Shown here in pieces: positions 1 to 10,715 of a stretch of DNA of 64,000 nucleotides. Numbering within the stretch: position 1 is the stretch's first letter; the number at the start of each line of letters is the position of its first letter. Under the pieces are notes generated by a model that did not search any database, was not told the origin of the DNA, and was given only the letters and a program-made list of their open reading frames with translations. Source of the stretch: Pseudomonas putida (GTDB lineage: Bacteria; Pseudomonadota; Gammaproteobacteria; Pseudomonadales; Pseudomonadaceae); NCBI RefSeq assembly GCF_022627325.1, contig NZ_JAETZZ010000001.1, positions 372,001 through 436,000 of the forward strand, read 5' to 3'. A program made the position numbers and the translations under genes.

Positions 1-491
1 GCAATATCAGCACCCAGTGCGGTGCCGCCGAACGCCTGCCGTTCGCCGATGCCGCGTTCGATTACGTCTTCAGCCGCTATTCGGCGCACCACTGGAGCGA
101 CGTGGGCGTGGCCCTGCGTGAAGTGCGCCGCGTGCTGAAGCCGGGCGGGGTGGCGGCGTTCATCGACGTGATGTCGCCGGGCAGCCCGTTGCTCGATACC
201 TATTTGCAAACGGTTGAAGTGCTGCGCGACACCAGCCACGTACGCGATTATTCTGCCGCCGAGTGGCAGCGCCAGGTCAGCGAAGCCGGCCTGCATACCC
301 GCAGCCACACGCGCCAGCGCCTGCGCCTGGAATGGAGCTCGTGGGTTGAGCGCATGCGCACGCCCGAACCGCTGCGCGTGGCCATACGCCAGTTGCAGCA
401 AGCCATGGGCGAGGAAGTGCGGCAGTATTACCAGATTGAAGCCGATGGCTCGTTCAGCACCGATGTCATCGTGTTGTGGGCCGAGCGCTGA
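1..491 (+). CDS. Class I SAM-dependent methyltransferase (5' partial)
   Basis: The frame is open from the left edge (first full codon at base 3) to the TGA at 489-491, so only the C-terminal ~160 residues are present. The visible part holds the late half of a UbiE/Methyltransf_11-type Rossmann fold: a stretch around FDYVFSRYSAHHW, then VRRVLKPGGVAAFIDV, the usual helix plus beta-5 turn of class I methyltransferases. The SAM-binding glycine motif would lie upstream of the window. It is followed 54 bases later by leuB on the same strand; in Pseudomonas a methyltransferase of this kind sits between leuD and leuB, so it may ride in the leucine operon. The substrate is unknown. Confidence 0.85.
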   Translation, partial: NISTQCGAAERLPFADAAFDYVFSRYSAHHWSDVGVALREVRRVLKPGGVAAFIDVMSPGSPLLDTYLQTVEVLRDTSHVRDYSAAEWQRQVSEAGLHTRSHTRQRLRLEWSSWVERMRTPEPLRVAIRQLQQAMGEEVRQYYQIEADGSFSTDVIVLWAER

Positions 492-545
492 GTTTTTTAC
501 GGTGCGGCCGGGCTGGCCGCGCCGCTTGAATGGATAGAGGAAAGC

Positions 546-1628
546 ATGAGCAAGCAGATTCTGATTCTCCCAGGTGATGGTATCGGTCCGGAAATCATGG
601 CCGAGGCGGTCAAGGTGCTGGAGCTGGCCAACGACAAGTTCCAGCTTGGCTTGAGCCTTGCGCATGACGTGATCGGCGGTGCTGCCATCGACCAACATGG
701 CGTGCCGCTGGCCGACTCGACCCTGGAGCGTGCGCGCCAGGCCGATGCCGTGCTGTTGGGCGCGGTGGGCGGGCCGAAGTGGGACAAGATCGAGCGTGAC
801 ATCCGCCCTGAGCGCGGCCTGCTGAAAATCCGCTCGCAGCTGGGCCTGTTCGCCAACCTGCGCCCGGCCATCCTCTACCCGCAACTGGCTGATGCCTCGT
901 CGCTCAAGCCGGAAATCGTTTCGGGTCTGGACATCCTGATCGTCCGTGAGTTGACTGGCGGCATCTACTTCGGTGCCCCGCGCGGCCAGCGTGAGCTCGA
1001 AGGCGGCGAACGGCAGGCCTATGACACCCTCCCGTACAGCGAGAGCGAAGTGCGCCGTATCGCCCGCGTCGGCTTCGACATGGCCCGCGTGCGTGGCAAG
1101 AAGCTGTGCTCGGTGGACAAGGCCAACGTCCTGGCCTCCAGCCAGCTGTGGCGTGAAGTGGTCGAGGACGTTGCCAAGGACTACCCGGACGTGGAACTGA
1201 GCCACATGTATGTCGACAACGCCGCCATGCAGCTGGTGCGCGCGCCCAAGCAGTTCGACGTGATGGTGACCGACAACATGTTCGGTGACATCCTGTCGGA
1301 TGAAGCTTCCATGCTGACCGGTTCGATCGGCATGCTGCCTTCGGCGTCGCTCGATGCCAACAACAAGGGCATGTACGAGCCTTGCCACGGCTCGGCGCCG
1401 GACATCGCCGGCCAGGGCATTGCCAACCCGCTGGCGACCATCCTGTCGGTGTCGATGATGCTGCGTTACAGCTTCAACCAGCAGGCCGCAGCCGAGGCCA
1501 TCGAGCAGGCGGTAAGCCAGGTTCTGGACCAGGGCCTGCGTACCGGCGACATCTGGTCGGCCGGTTGCAGCAAGGTAGGTACGCAGGAAATGGGCGACGC
1601 AGTAGTCGCAGCGCTGCGGAATCTGTAA
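546..1628 (+). CDS. leuB: 3-isopropylmalate dehydrogenase
   Basis: Oxidises and decarboxylates 3-isopropylmalate to 2-oxoisocaproate with NAD in leucine biosynthesis (cytoplasm). The 360-residue product has the full family length: N-terminal [10 protein letters not shown], the Mg/substrate loop [17 protein letters not shown], and the NAD-binding segment [16 protein letters not shown], which separates it from isocitrate dehydrogenase. An AGAGGAAAG ribosome-binding site lies just upstream of the ATG. It is followed after 63 bases by asd, so leucine and aspartate-family genes are adjacent. Confidence 0.98.
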   Translation: MSKQILILPGDGIGPEIMAEAVKVLELANDKFQLGLSLAHDVIGGAAIDQHGVPLADSTLERARQADAVLLGAVGGPKWDKIERDIRPERGLLKIRSQLGLFANLRPAILYPQLADASSLKPEIVSGLDILIVRELTGGIYFGAPRGQRELEGGERQAYDTLPYSESEVRRIARVGFDMARVRGKKLCSVDKANVLASSQLWREVVEDVAKDYPDVELSHMYVDNAAMQLVRAPKQFDVMVTDNMFGDILSDEASMLTGSIGMLPSASLDANNKGMYEPCHGSAPDIAGQGIANPLATILSVSMMLRYSFNQQAAAEAIEQAVSQVLDQGLRTGDIWSAGCSKVGTQEMGDAVVAALRNL

Positions 1629-1638
1629 TCTCTCTGGC

Positions 1639-1664
1639 CCGCCACCGTTTTTGGTCGGTGGCGG
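1639..1664 (+). terminator. Stem-loop between leuB and asd
   Basis: A perfect 9-bp inverted repeat (CCGCCACCG / CGGTGGCGG) with an 8-base T-rich loop lies 10 bases after the leuB stop. Only a short T stretch (1670-1673) follows, so it may be a weak terminator or an mRNA-stabilising hairpin that tunes asd expression. Confidence 0.4.
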
Positions 1665-1691
1665 CCCACTTTTAGCAAAGGTGTAGTTGCG

Positions 1692-2804
1692 ATGAAACGT
1701 GTAGGTCTGATCGGTTGGCGCGGTATGGTCGGTTCCGTGCTCATGCAGCGGATGCTGGAGGAGCAGGATTTCGACCTTATCGAGCCGGTGTTCTTCACTA
1801 CCTCCAATGTCGGTGGCCAGGGCCCGAGCGTGGGCAAGGATATTGCTCCGCTCAAGGACGCTTATTCGATTGAAGAACTCAAGACCCTCGACGTGATCCT
1901 GACCTGTCAGGGCGGCGACTACACCAACGAGGTGTTCCCAAAGCTGCGTGAAGCTGGCTGGCAGGGTTACTGGATCGATGCTGCCTCGTCGCTGCGCATG
2001 CAGGACGACGCCGTCATCGTGCTCGATCCGGTCAACCGCAAGGTGATCGACCAGCAGCTCGATGCCGGCACCAAGAACTACATCGGCGGCAACTGCACCG
2101 TCAGCCTGATGCTGATGGGCCTTGGCGGCCTGTTCGAAGCGGGCCTGGTCGAGTGGATGAGCGCCATGACCTACCAGGCGGCGTCCGGTGCCGGTGCGCA
2201 GAACATGCGCGAGCTGATCAAGCAGATGGGCGCTACCCACGCGGCGGTGGCCGATGACCTGGCCAACCCGGCCAGCGCCATCCTCGACATCGACCGCAAG
2301 GTGGCCGAGGCCATGCGCAGCGATGCCTACCCGGCCGAAAACTTCGGCGTGCCCCTGGCTGGCAGCCTGATCCCATGGATCGACAAAGAGCTGCCCAACG
2401 GCCAGAGCCGTGAAGAGTGGAAGGCCCAGGCCGAGACCAACAAGATCCTCGGCCGCTTCAAGAGCCCGATCCCGGTCGATGGCATCTGCGTGCGCATCGG
2501 CGCCATGCGCTGCCACAGCCAGGCGCTGACCATCAAGCTGAACAAGGACGTGCCACTGGCCGATATCGAAGGCATGATCAGCCAGCACAACCCATGGGTG
2601 AAGCTGGTGCCGAACCAGCGCGAGATCAGCATGCAGGAACTGACCCCGACCAACGTCACCGGTACCCTGAACATTCCGGTGGGCCGTTTGCGCAAGCTGA
2701 ACATGGGCTCGCAGTACCTGGGCGCGTTCACCGTCGGCGATCAGCTGCTGTGGGGCGCTGCCGAGCCGCTGCGCCGCATGCTGCGGATTCTGCTGGAGCG
2801 TTGA
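1692..2804 (+). CDS. asd: Aspartate-semialdehyde dehydrogenase
   Basis: NADPH-dependent conversion of aspartyl-phosphate to aspartate semialdehyde, the branch point to lysine/diaminopimelate, threonine and methionine. The 370-residue product starts with the dinucleotide-binding [13 protein letters not shown] and has the catalytic cysteine in [11 protein letters not shown] (Cys135), the N-C-T signature of the gammaproteobacterial enzyme. An AAAGG ribosome-binding site lies near 1677. A strong terminator follows, separating it from the Asd-like paralogue downstream. Confidence 0.98.
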   Translation: MKRVGLIGWRGMVGSVLMQRMLEEQDFDLIEPVFFTTSNVGGQGPSVGKDIAPLKDAYSIEELKTLDVILTCQGGDYTNEVFPKLREAGWQGYWIDAASSLRMQDDAVIVLDPVNRKVIDQQLDAGTKNYIGGNCTVSLMLMGLGGLFEAGLVEWMSAMTYQAASGAGAQNMRELIKQMGATHAAVADDLANPASAILDIDRKVAEAMRSDAYPAENFGVPLAGSLIPWIDKELPNGQSREEWKAQAETNKILGRFKSPIPVDGICVRIGAMRCHSQALTIKLNKDVPLADIEGMISQHNPWVKLVPNQREISMQELTPTNVTGTLNIPVGRLRKLNMGSQYLGAFTVGDQLLWGAAEPLRRMLRILLER

Positions 2805-2822
2805 TCGTTCTGCGTTGCACCG

Positions 2823-2855
2823 AAAACCCGCCCTGGTGACAGCGCGGGTTTTTTT
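2823..2855 (+). terminator. Rho-independent terminator after asd
   Basis: Perfect 9-bp stem AAAACCCGC / GCGGGTTTT (2823-2831 and 2844-2852), 12-base loop, run of T to 2855. It sits 19 bases after the asd stop. Confidence 0.88.
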
Positions 2856-2950
2856 GTGCCTGCGCCGGCCCCGGTAGGGCCAGCACAGACAAAACGTTAC
2901 AATCCGAGTAAAGTGCCGCCCCCCGCCGTTACAGCAAAAGGATCCTCTCC

Positions 2951-3955
2951 ATGACCCAACCCCTGGACATCGCCGTCGTCGGCGCCACCGGTAGCGTCGG
3001 TGAAACCTTGGTACAGATTCTCGAAGAACTGCACTTCCCGGTCGGCACGCTGCACCTGCTGGCCAGCATGGAGTCGGCGGGCAGCAGCGTGATGTTCGCT
3101 GGCAAGAAGATCAAGGTGCGTGAAGTCGACAGTTTCGATTTCACCCAGGTCAAACTGGCCTTCTTCGCCGCCAGCCCGGCCGTCAGCCGTAGCTTTGCCC
3201 GCAAGGCCCATGCGGCCGGCTGCACGGTCATCGACCTGTCTGGCGGCCTGGATGACGCCCTTGCGGTCGTGCCTGAAGCAAACGCCGAGTGCATCGCCGG
3301 CCTGGCGCTGCCGGCGTGCATCGCCAGCCCCACTGCCGCAGCCGTTGCCTTGGCCGTCGCGCTGGCGCCACTCAAGGGGCTGCTGGACATCGAGCGCGTG
3401 CAGGTCATGGCGGCGCTGGCGGTGTCTGCCCAGGGCCGGGAGGCAGTTAATGAACTGGCCCGGCAGACCGCCGAGCTGCTCAACGCCCGCCCACTGGAGC
3501 CGCGCTTTTTCGACCGCCAGGTAGCGTTCAACGTGCTGGCCCAGGTCGGTGCGGCAGACGAGCAGGGCCACACGGCACTCGAGCGCCGGCTGGTCGCTGA
3601 GCTGCCGGTGTTGCTGGGGCAGCCGGAACTGAAGATTTCCGTGACCTGCGTTCAAGTCCCGGTGTTTTTTGGCGATAGCTTCAGTGTGGCGGTACAGAGC
3701 CGTAAACCTGTGGATCTGGTTGCAGTCAATGCTGCCTTGGAGGGTGCCGACAGTGTCGAGCTGGTCGAGCGAGATGATTATCCGACCCCGGTAGGGGACG
3801 CAGTAGGCCAAGACGTGGTCTATGTTGGTCGTGTACGCCATGGTGTTGAGCAAGACCAGCAGCTCAACCTGTGGCTGACCACCGACAACCTGCGCAAGGG
3901 CGCTGCGCTCAACGCCGTGCAGGTGGCGCAATTGTTGATTAAACACATAGCGTAA
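2951..3955 (+). CDS. usg: Asd-like paralogue (Usg family), active site altered
   Basis: A 334-residue member of the aspartate-semialdehyde dehydrogenase superfamily, with the N-terminal nucleotide fold IAVVGATGSVGETLVQIL. It lies directly downstream of true asd. Where Asd has N-C-T/S, this protein reads LPACIASP: the cysteine (Cys123) is kept but the asparagine before it and the threonine after it are gone. That is typical of E. coli Usg-type proteins, whose function is not established. A gene of this type lies between asd and fimV in other pseudomonads and, as Usg, next to truA in E. coli. It may be non-catalytic; I would not call it a second Asd. Confidence 0.85.
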   Translation: MTQPLDIAVVGATGSVGETLVQILEELHFPVGTLHLLASMESAGSSVMFAGKKIKVREVDSFDFTQVKLAFFAASPAVSRSFARKAHAAGCTVIDLSGGLDDALAVVPEANAECIAGLALPACIASPTAAAVALAVALAPLKGLLDIERVQVMAALAVSAQGREAVNELARQTAELLNARPLEPRFFDRQVAFNVLAQVGAADEQGHTALERRLVAELPVLLGQPELKISVTCVQVPVFFGDSFSVAVQSRKPVDLVAVNAALEGADSVELVERDDYPTPVGDAVGQDVVYVGRVRHGVEQDQQLNLWLTTDNLRKGAALNAVQVAQLLIKHIA

Positions 3956-3976
3956 AAGATACTGGCGAGCACTTTT

Positions 3977-4003
3977 GTCCCGCACCGCGCGCGGTTTCGG
4001 GAC
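3977..4003 (+). other. Hairpin in the usg-fimV spacer
   Basis: GTCCCG (3977-3982) pairs with CGGGAC (3998-4003), and the core between them is the self-complementary ACCGCGCGCGGT. It lies 19-45 bases after the usg stop and 23 bases ahead of the fimV start, with no T-tract. It could be a transcript-stability or attenuation structure. Confidence 0.35.
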
Positions 4004-4025
4004 GATTCATACAAGGGATGAGGTC

Positions 4026-6674
4026 ATGCTTCGAATTCGCAAACTGGTTCTGGCCATGGCGGCAGCGTCGGCGCTGTCATCTGGCATGGCGAATGCCTTG
4101 GGGTTGGGTGAACTGACGCTCAAATCGGCGCAGAACCAGCCGCTGGACGCCGAGATCGAATTGCTCGATGTGCGCGACCTCACCGCTGCCGAAGTGGCAC
4201 CAAGCCTGGCGCCGCCGGAAGAGTTCAGCAAGGCCGGGGTGGAATACCCGGGCTACCTCGAGGACCTGACCTTCACCCCGGTGATCAACCCCAATGGCAA
4301 GAGCGTGCTGCGGGTTACCTCCAGTCAGCCGCTGCCGGGCTCGGTGGTCAAGTTTCTGGTGCAGGTGATGTGGCCTCAGGGCCGTCTGCTGCGTGACTAC
4401 AGTGTGCTGCTCGACCAGGCCAAGGCCCAGGGCGAGCAGCCTGCCGCGGCCAATGTCACCCCGGCAACCAGCAGCGCCGGCAGCTACACCACCAAGCGCC
4501 GCGATACCCTTTGGCAGATTGCTGCACGCAATACCCAGAACGGTGGGTCGGTGCAGCAGACCATGATCGCCATTCAGGCGCTGAACCCGGATGCCTTCAT
4601 CGGCAACAACATCAACCAGTTGAAAGTTGGCCAGGTATTGCGTCTGCCCGATCAGCAGCAGATCCAGAGCATCCCCCAGGCCGAAGCCAATCGCGAAGTG
4701 GCCGAACAGTATGCTGCATGGCGTGAGGGCCGGCGCCTTGGCCCGCGCGCCCGGCAGCTTGACGCCACCCGCCGCGGCGCTGCCGATGCGGCGCCCGAGC
4801 GTATCGCCCAGGGTGACAACCTGCGCCTGGTCAGCCCTGGCAACCAGCCTGACGCTGGCGATGCCAAGGCGCTCAACGACAAGCTGGCCGTGGCCCAGGA
4901 GAGCCTGGACACCAGCCGTCGTGACAACGAAGAACTCAAAAGCCGGATGAGCGACCTGCAGAGCCAGTTGGACAAGCTGCAGCGCCTGATTCAGCTCAAG
5001 AATGACCAGCTCGCTCGCCTGGAGGCACAGGGTGCCGCCGGGCAGCCCGCACCTGCCGCCACCTTGCCGGGTGAGTCGGCCCCGGTGCAGCCTGCCGACA
5101 ACGCCCAGGTACCGCCTGCCGAGCCCGTCGTGGCACCGGCGCCGGCCGCCGTCGATACCGCGCCTGGCGCTGCCACGGCGGGCGAGGATGCCCCTGCCGG
5201 CCAGCAGCCGGGCGCGCTGGATGGCATCCTGGGGAACCCGCTGCTACTGGCCCTGATCGCAGGCTCCGCATTCCTCGTGCTGTTGCTGCTGCTGTTGCTG
5301 CTGGCGCGTCGACGTAAAGCCCAGCAGGAGGCCGAAAAGCACCTGCGTATGGCGCGGGCGCTGGCTGAGGAAGGCGAGCGTAATCCCGACCTCGACCTGC
5401 CTGCGAGCAGCTTCGATGAGCTGCAGGTGTCGGCGCCCGCCGTAACCCTGTCGCCGGCGGTGGTGGCGGCCTCGGCTGCTGCAGCCGTTGCCGCGGAAAA
5501 ACCGGTTGCCCCGGCACCCGTTGCCGCGCCATTACCGGAGCAGGACCCGAACGCCGAGCTGTTGGCCGAGGTCGAGCAGAGCCTGGCCCGCGGTCGCCTG
5601 AACCATGCGGCCGACCTGTTGGAAACAGCCGTCGCTGCGCAACCGGAGCATGATGGCCTGCGGTTGAAGCTGATGGAGGTCTATGCGCGCCAGGGTGACC
5701 ACAGCGCGTTCGTGGAGCAGGAACGCAAGCTGCCGGCCAGCGAAGAGAATATTGCGCAGGTCAGTCAGCTCAAAGAGCACTACCCGGCCATGCTCGGCCT
5801 TGCCGCGGCGGGGGTGGGGGCTGCGGCGCTGGCTGCCGAGCTCGATGAGCAGTACGTGCAGGAGCTGTTGCAAGACCAGCCGCAATCGCCCGCAGAGGTC
5901 GATGCCGAGCCTGAAGCTGAACCGCAAACCGAGGCCGACGTTCAAACGCCTGCCCTCGATGACAACGGCCCGGACAGTGCCTTCGACCTTGAGTTGAGTG
6001 ACGATCTGCCCCTGAGCGACCTTGAACCGCCGATGCTCGATGAAGCTGCGTTGACGGATGTGCAGGCAAATGATGAGCCGCCCGCCGTCGCTGACCCTGC
6101 CGCACAGGAAGCAGACGCCGACGCCGATTTCGAAGCCTTGCTGGCGCAGGCTCAGGCGGAACCGCAGAGCGTCGATGACCTGGCGGACTTCGACCTGGAC
6201 GTGGGTGAGCCGAGCGGTGCCGAGCCGGTTGAGGAAGAGCCGGTCGACGTCGCTGCCGAATTGGCCGCTTTCGATTCCATCCCGGAGTTCGACCCGATTT
6301 CCGAGCTGGAGCTGCCAGAAGACTTCGATCTGTCGCTGTCGCTGGATGACCAGTCGCCGGCCGCCAAGAGCTTCGCTTCCGAGCTGAGCGACGTCAACGC
6401 CGAACTGGACAAGCTGTCGCAGAACCTCGAGTCGCCGTCGCTGGAACCGCACTTCACCGCTGAGGACGCTGCCCAGGAGCCGGAACCCCTGGACGATCTG
6501 GACTTCGATTTCTTCTCCGGCAGCGACGAAGTGGCTACCAAGCTCGACCTGGCGCGTGCCTATATCGATATGGGCGACCATCAGGGGGCGCGTGACATCC
6601 TCGATGAAGTGGTCAAGGATGGCGACGATACACAGCGCCTGGAAGCCGAAGACATGCTGTCCCGGCTGGTCTGA
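4026..6674 (+). CDS. fimV: FimV, polar peptidoglycan-binding hub protein
   Basis: Inner-membrane, peptidoglycan-binding organiser of the cell pole, known in P. aeruginosa for type IV pili, twitching and cAMP signalling. The ATG at 4026 is preferred (AAGGGATGAG ribosome-binding site) because it opens a clean signal peptide (MLRIRKLVLAMAAASALSSG, cleavage near ANA-LGL); the frame is also open 51 bases upstream. Order in the 882 residues: FimV N-terminal domain ~25-140, LysM domain ~152-210 (TTKRRDTLWQIA...KVGQVLRLP), coiled coil ~281-335, Pro/Ala linker, one transmembrane helix ~405-428 followed by RRRK, a very acidic repeat-like region, and a C-terminal TPR-like domain ~836-882 (LDLARAYIDMGDHQGARDIL). 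Full length, no damage seen. Confidence 0.95.
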   Translation: MLRIRKLVLAMAAASALSSGMANALGLGELTLKSAQNQPLDAEIELLDVRDLTAAEVAPSLAPPEEFSKAGVEYPGYLEDLTFTPVINPNGKSVLRVTSSQPLPGSVVKFLVQVMWPQGRLLRDYSVLLDQAKAQGEQPAAANVTPATSSAGSYTTKRRDTLWQIAARNTQNGGSVQQTMIAIQALNPDAFIGNNINQLKVGQVLRLPDQQQIQSIPQAEANREVAEQYAAWREGRRLGPRARQLDATRRGAADAAPERIAQGDNLRLVSPGNQPDAGDAKALNDKLAVAQESLDTSRRDNEELKSRMSDLQSQLDKLQRLIQLKNDQLARLEAQGAAGQPAPAATLPGESAPVQPADNAQVPPAEPVVAPAPAAVDTAPGAATAGEDAPAGQQPGALDGILGNPLLLALIAGSAFLVLLLLLLLLARRRKAQQEAEKHLRMARALAEEGERNPDLDLPASSFDELQVSAPAVTLSPAVVAASAAAAVAAEKPVAPAPVAAPLPEQDPNAELLAEVEQSLARGRLNHAADLLETAVAAQPEHDGLRLKLMEVYARQGDHSAFVEQERKLPASEENIAQVSQLKEHYPAMLGLAAAGVGAAALAAELDEQYVQELLQDQPQSPAEVDAEPEAEPQTEADVQTPALDDNGPDSAFDLELSDDLPLSDLEPPMLDEAALTDVQANDEPPAVADPAAQEADADADFEALLAQAQAEPQSVDDLADFDLDVGEPSGAEPVEEEPVDVAAELAAFDSIPEFDPISELELPEDFDLSLSLDDQSPAAKSFASELSDVNAELDKLSQNLESPSLEPHFTAEDAAQEPEPLDDLDFDFFSGSDEVATKLDLARAYIDMGDHQGARDILDEVVKDGDDTQRLEAEDMLSRLV

Positions 6675-6698
6675 AGGCCTCACCCGCAGCTTGAAACC

Positions 6699-6724
6699 AA
6701 CGGCAGCCCAACAAGGCTGCCGTT
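6699..6724 (+). terminator. Terminator-like stem-loop after fimV
   Basis: Perfect 10-bp stem AACGGCAGCC / GGCTGCCGTT with a 6-base loop, 25 bases after the fimV stop. The tail is GTCGTTAT, poor in T, so efficiency is uncertain. Confidence 0.55.
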
Positions 6725-6729
6725 GTCGT

Positions 6730-6735
6730 TATAAT
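6730..6735 (+). promoter_or_regulatory. Candidate -10 box for truA
   Basis: A perfect TATAAT lies 38 bases before the truA start and just after the fimV terminator. I see no convincing -35 at the right distance, so this is a weak prediction. Confidence 0.35.
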
Positions 6736-6772
6736 CCCCGGCACTTCGTATTGCCCCACAGGTTTCACGCTC

Positions 6773-7627
6773 TTGGACATCATCGACACCGCTGCCACCG
6801 AATCGGCCGCCGAAGGCTTCACCCGCATCGCCCTGGGGGTGGAATACAAGGGTTCGCGCTACCGCGGCTGGCAACGCCAGGCCAGCGGGGTGCCCAGTGT
6901 CCAGCAGGCGCTGGAGCAGGCGCTGTCGAAAGTGGCCAACGAGCCCATCACGGTGGTCTGCGCCGGGCGTACCGACGCCGGTGTGCATGGTTGTGGACAG
7001 ATCGTGCATTTCGATACCCGCGCCAATCGGGACGAACGCGCCTGGACCCTGGGCACCAACTTCAACCTGCCCCACGACATCAGTGTGGTGTGGTCGCGGC
7101 CGATGCCTGCGGATTTCCATGCGCGCTTCAAGGCCACCGCCCGGCGCTACCGTTATGTCATCTACAACGACCCGATCCGCCCGGCACACCTGGCCGAGGA
7201 AGTGACGTGGAATCACCGCCCGCTCGATGTGGAGCGCATGGCCGATGCTGCGCAGTTCCTGCTGGGTACTCACGACTTCAGTGCCTTTCGCGCCAGCCAG
7301 TGCCAGGCCAAGTCGCCGATCAAGCATATCCATCACCTGCGGGTCACCCGTCATGGGCAGATGATCGTGCTGGATGTGCGGGCCACTGCGTTCCTGCACC
7401 ACATGGTGCGCAATATCGCCGGTGTGCTGATGACCATCGGTGCAGGCGAGCGCGCTGCGGGCTGGGCTCGGGAAGTGCTGGAAGGGCGCAACCGGCGCGA
7501 AGGCGGGGTAACGGCCCATCCCTACGGCCTGTACCTGGTTCAGGTGGAATATCCGGAGGAATTCCAGCTGCCACAGCGTTACATCGGCCCACACTTTCTG
7601 ACCGGCTACGAGGCGTTGTCCGACTGA
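6773..7627 (+). CDS. truA: tRNA pseudouridine(38-40) synthase TruA
   Basis: Converts U38-U40 of many tRNA anticodon arms to pseudouridine. The 284-residue product contains the catalytic aspartate in CAGRTDAGVHG (Asp68) and the TruA signature FRASQCQAKSPIK. The start is TTG: no in-frame ATG exists before the conserved core beginning IALGVEYKGSRYRGWQ, and the next GTG would cut into that core. Only a weak AGG lies in front. It is followed by trpF after 60 bases, as in other pseudomonads. Confidence 0.96.
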   Translation: MDIIDTAATESAAEGFTRIALGVEYKGSRYRGWQRQASGVPSVQQALEQALSKVANEPITVVCAGRTDAGVHGCGQIVHFDTRANRDERAWTLGTNFNLPHDISVVWSRPMPADFHARFKATARRYRYVIYNDPIRPAHLAEEVTWNHRPLDVERMADAAQFLLGTHDFSAFRASQCQAKSPIKHIHHLRVTRHGQMIVLDVRATAFLHHMVRNIAGVLMTIGAGERAAGWAREVLEGRNRREGGVTAHPYGLYLVQVEYPEEFQLPQRYIGPHFLTGYEALSD

Positions 7628-7687
7628 CGGCCGAAAACGCTTTTGCTACCATCGGGCCTTTCAGTGGTTTCTCAGGGTTTGCAGTCC

Positions 7688-8308
7688 ATGAGCAATGTTC
7701 GCAGCAAGATCTGCGGGATTACCCGCATAGAGGACGCGCTGGCCGCCGTCGAGGCAGGGGCCGATGCCATCGGTTTGGTTTTCTATGGCAAAAGCCCGCG
7801 CGCCGTCGATGTGCGCCAGGCCCGGGCAATCATGGCCGAACTGCCGCCCTTCGTGACCACGGTCGGCCTGTTCGTCAACGCCTCGCGCTGCGAACTCAAC
7901 GAGATCCTCGAGGCTGTGCCGCTGGACCTGCTACAGTTCCACGGCGACGAAACCCCGGCTGATTGCGAAGGCTATCACCGCCCGTGGATCAAGGCGCTGC
8001 GCGTACGCCCGGGTGACGATCTGGAGGCTGCCTGCCGGTACTATGCCGGCGCGCGTGGCATCCTGCTCGACACCTATGTCGCCGGGGTGCCCGGTGGTAC
8101 CGGCGAGGCGTTCGACTGGTCGCTGGTGCCTGCACGGCTGAGCAAGCCGATCATTCTCGCCGGGGGCTTGTCTGCCAGCAACGTCGCCCAGGCCATCGCC
8201 CAGGTGCGGCCGTATGCGGTGGATGTGAGTGGTGGTGTGGAGCAGGCCAAGGGCATCAAGGACGCGGCGAAGATCGAAGCGTTCATGCGCGCGGTGAAAC
8301 AGGCGTGA
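7688..8308 (+). CDS. trpF: Phosphoribosylanthranilate isomerase
   Basis: Amadori rearrangement of N-(5-phosphoribosyl)anthranilate in tryptophan biosynthesis. The 206-residue TIM barrel begins [17 protein letters not shown], where Cys9 is the general base. It has the conserved strands [11 protein letters not shown] and the phosphate-binding C-terminal part [15 protein letters not shown]...VDVSGGVE. The frame is open 15 codons further upstream, but the ATG at 7688 matches the family N-terminus. As in all pseudomonads it stands apart from trpC/trpD, grouped with accD and folC. Confidence 0.97.
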   Translation: MSNVRSKICGITRIEDALAAVEAGADAIGLVFYGKSPRAVDVRQARAIMAELPPFVTTVGLFVNASRCELNEILEAVPLDLLQFHGDETPADCEGYHRPWIKALRVRPGDDLEAACRYYAGARGILLDTYVAGVPGGTGEAFDWSLVPARLSKPIILAGGLSASNVAQAIAQVRPYAVDVSGGVEQAKGIKDAAKIEAFMRAVKQA

Positions 8309-8531
8309 TGCCAGATGTGACGGCTGGCGGCGGGCCATCGTCCATAACTATCGCAGCCCTGCGGGGCGGCTACCGGCATGCCGGTTGGCCAAAGAATACG
8401 TTGACGACGGTGCGGTACACAGGCAGCCCCTGTGGCCGGTCCGTCATCGTTTGACAGAAGAATTTGAGCTCAAAGGGCAGGGCATGGCCGGCCAGACTGG
8501 TCCCCGCCCGCCAATACTGGAGAAATAAAGC

Positions 8532-9424
<893 letters not shown>

Positions 9425-9425
<1 letters not shown>

Positions 9426-10711
9426 TGAAAGACAGAACCCTGGGCGAATGGCTCGCCTACCTCGAGCAGTTGCACCCCTCGGCCATCGACATGGGGCTGG
9501 AGCGTTCGCAAAAGGTGCTTGCACGGTTGGCCCTGGGCAAGCTGGCGCCTCGTGTGGTGACGGTCACCGGCACCAACGGCAAAGGCTCGACCTGTGCCTT
9601 CCTGGCGTCGTTGCTGCGTGCCCAGGGGTTGAAGGTTGGCGTGTACAGCTCGCCACACCTGTTGCGTTACAACGAACGTGTGCTGATCGACGGCCAGGAG
9701 GCCAGTGATGAGCGCCTGTGCGAAGCCTTCGCTGCCGTCGAGGCCGCCCGAGGCGAGATTTCCCTCACCTATTTCGAGATGGGCACCCTGGCGGCATTCT
9801 GGCTGTTCTACCAGTCCGGGCTGGATGCCGTGGTGCTTGAAGTGGGGTTGGGGGGGCGTCTGGATACCGTGAACGTCATCGATGCCGACCTGGCTCTGGT
9901 GACCAGTATCGGCGTCGACCATGTCGATTACCTGGGCGATACCCGCGAGTTGGTCGCCTTCGAGAAGGCTGGCATCTTCCGCCCGGGCAAGCCAGCGCTG
10001 TGCGGTGACCTGGATCCCCCTCAGCCACTGTTGGACAAGGCCCGTGAACTGGCGGCGCCGTTGTTCCTGCGTGGGCGCGACTTCGACCTTACCAGCGCCG
10101 ATACCACCTGGCACTGGCGTGGTACGGCAGCAGATGGCGCCGCGGTGGAGCTGTCAGGGCTGCCGCTGCTCGACCTGCCGATGGAAAACGCCACCCTGGC
10201 GCTGCAGGCGTACCTGCTGATGGGGCTTGCTTGGGATGCCGGGCAAATCCGTCAGGCGCTGCTCGATACCCGTATCACCGGGCGGCTGGACCGTCGTACG
10301 CTCAATTGGCAAGGCAAGCGCGTGGAGCTGTTGCTGGATGTGGGGCATAACCCCCATGCAGCAGCGTATCTGGCGCGTCGCTTGTCAGTGCGGCCGGTCG
10401 AGGGCAGGCGTTTGGCCGTCTTCGGCCTGCTGGCGGACAAAGACCTGGCGGGCGTGTTGGCGCCTTTGCATGGCCTGGTCGACGACTGGGCGGTGGCGCC
10501 TTTGCAGTCACCGCGCAGCCGCCCGGCCGCCGAGCTTGTCGGCGCCTTGACGAACCTCGGTGCGTCGGTGAAGTCTTATGCCAGCGTCGGCGCCGCCCTT
10601 GATGGGCAATGCGCTCAGGCGATGGCGGGTGACCAGATCCTGCTGTTCGGTTCGTTTTTCTGTGTTGCCGAGGCCCTGGAATGGCTTGGGCAGCAGGCCC
10701 TGGAGGGGTGA
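9425..10711 (+). CDS. folC: Bifunctional dihydrofolate/folylpolyglutamate synthase
   Basis: Joins dihydropteroate with glutamate and then adds further glutamates to folates. The 428-residue product has the Mur-ligase ATP loop VTVTGTNGKGSTCAF, the central segment LEVGLGGRLDTVNVI and the C-terminal domain with LLDVGHNPHAAAYLA. The ATG overlaps the accD stop (TGATG), indicating translational coupling. Four bases separate it from the SPOR-domain gene. Confidence 0.97.
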
Positions 10712-10715
10712 GTAG

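Noticed and set aside
8372..8385. ACCGGCATGCCGGT palindrome as an operator of accD
   Set aside because: It is 146 bases upstream without promoter boxes around it and may be a REP scrap; not enough to call.
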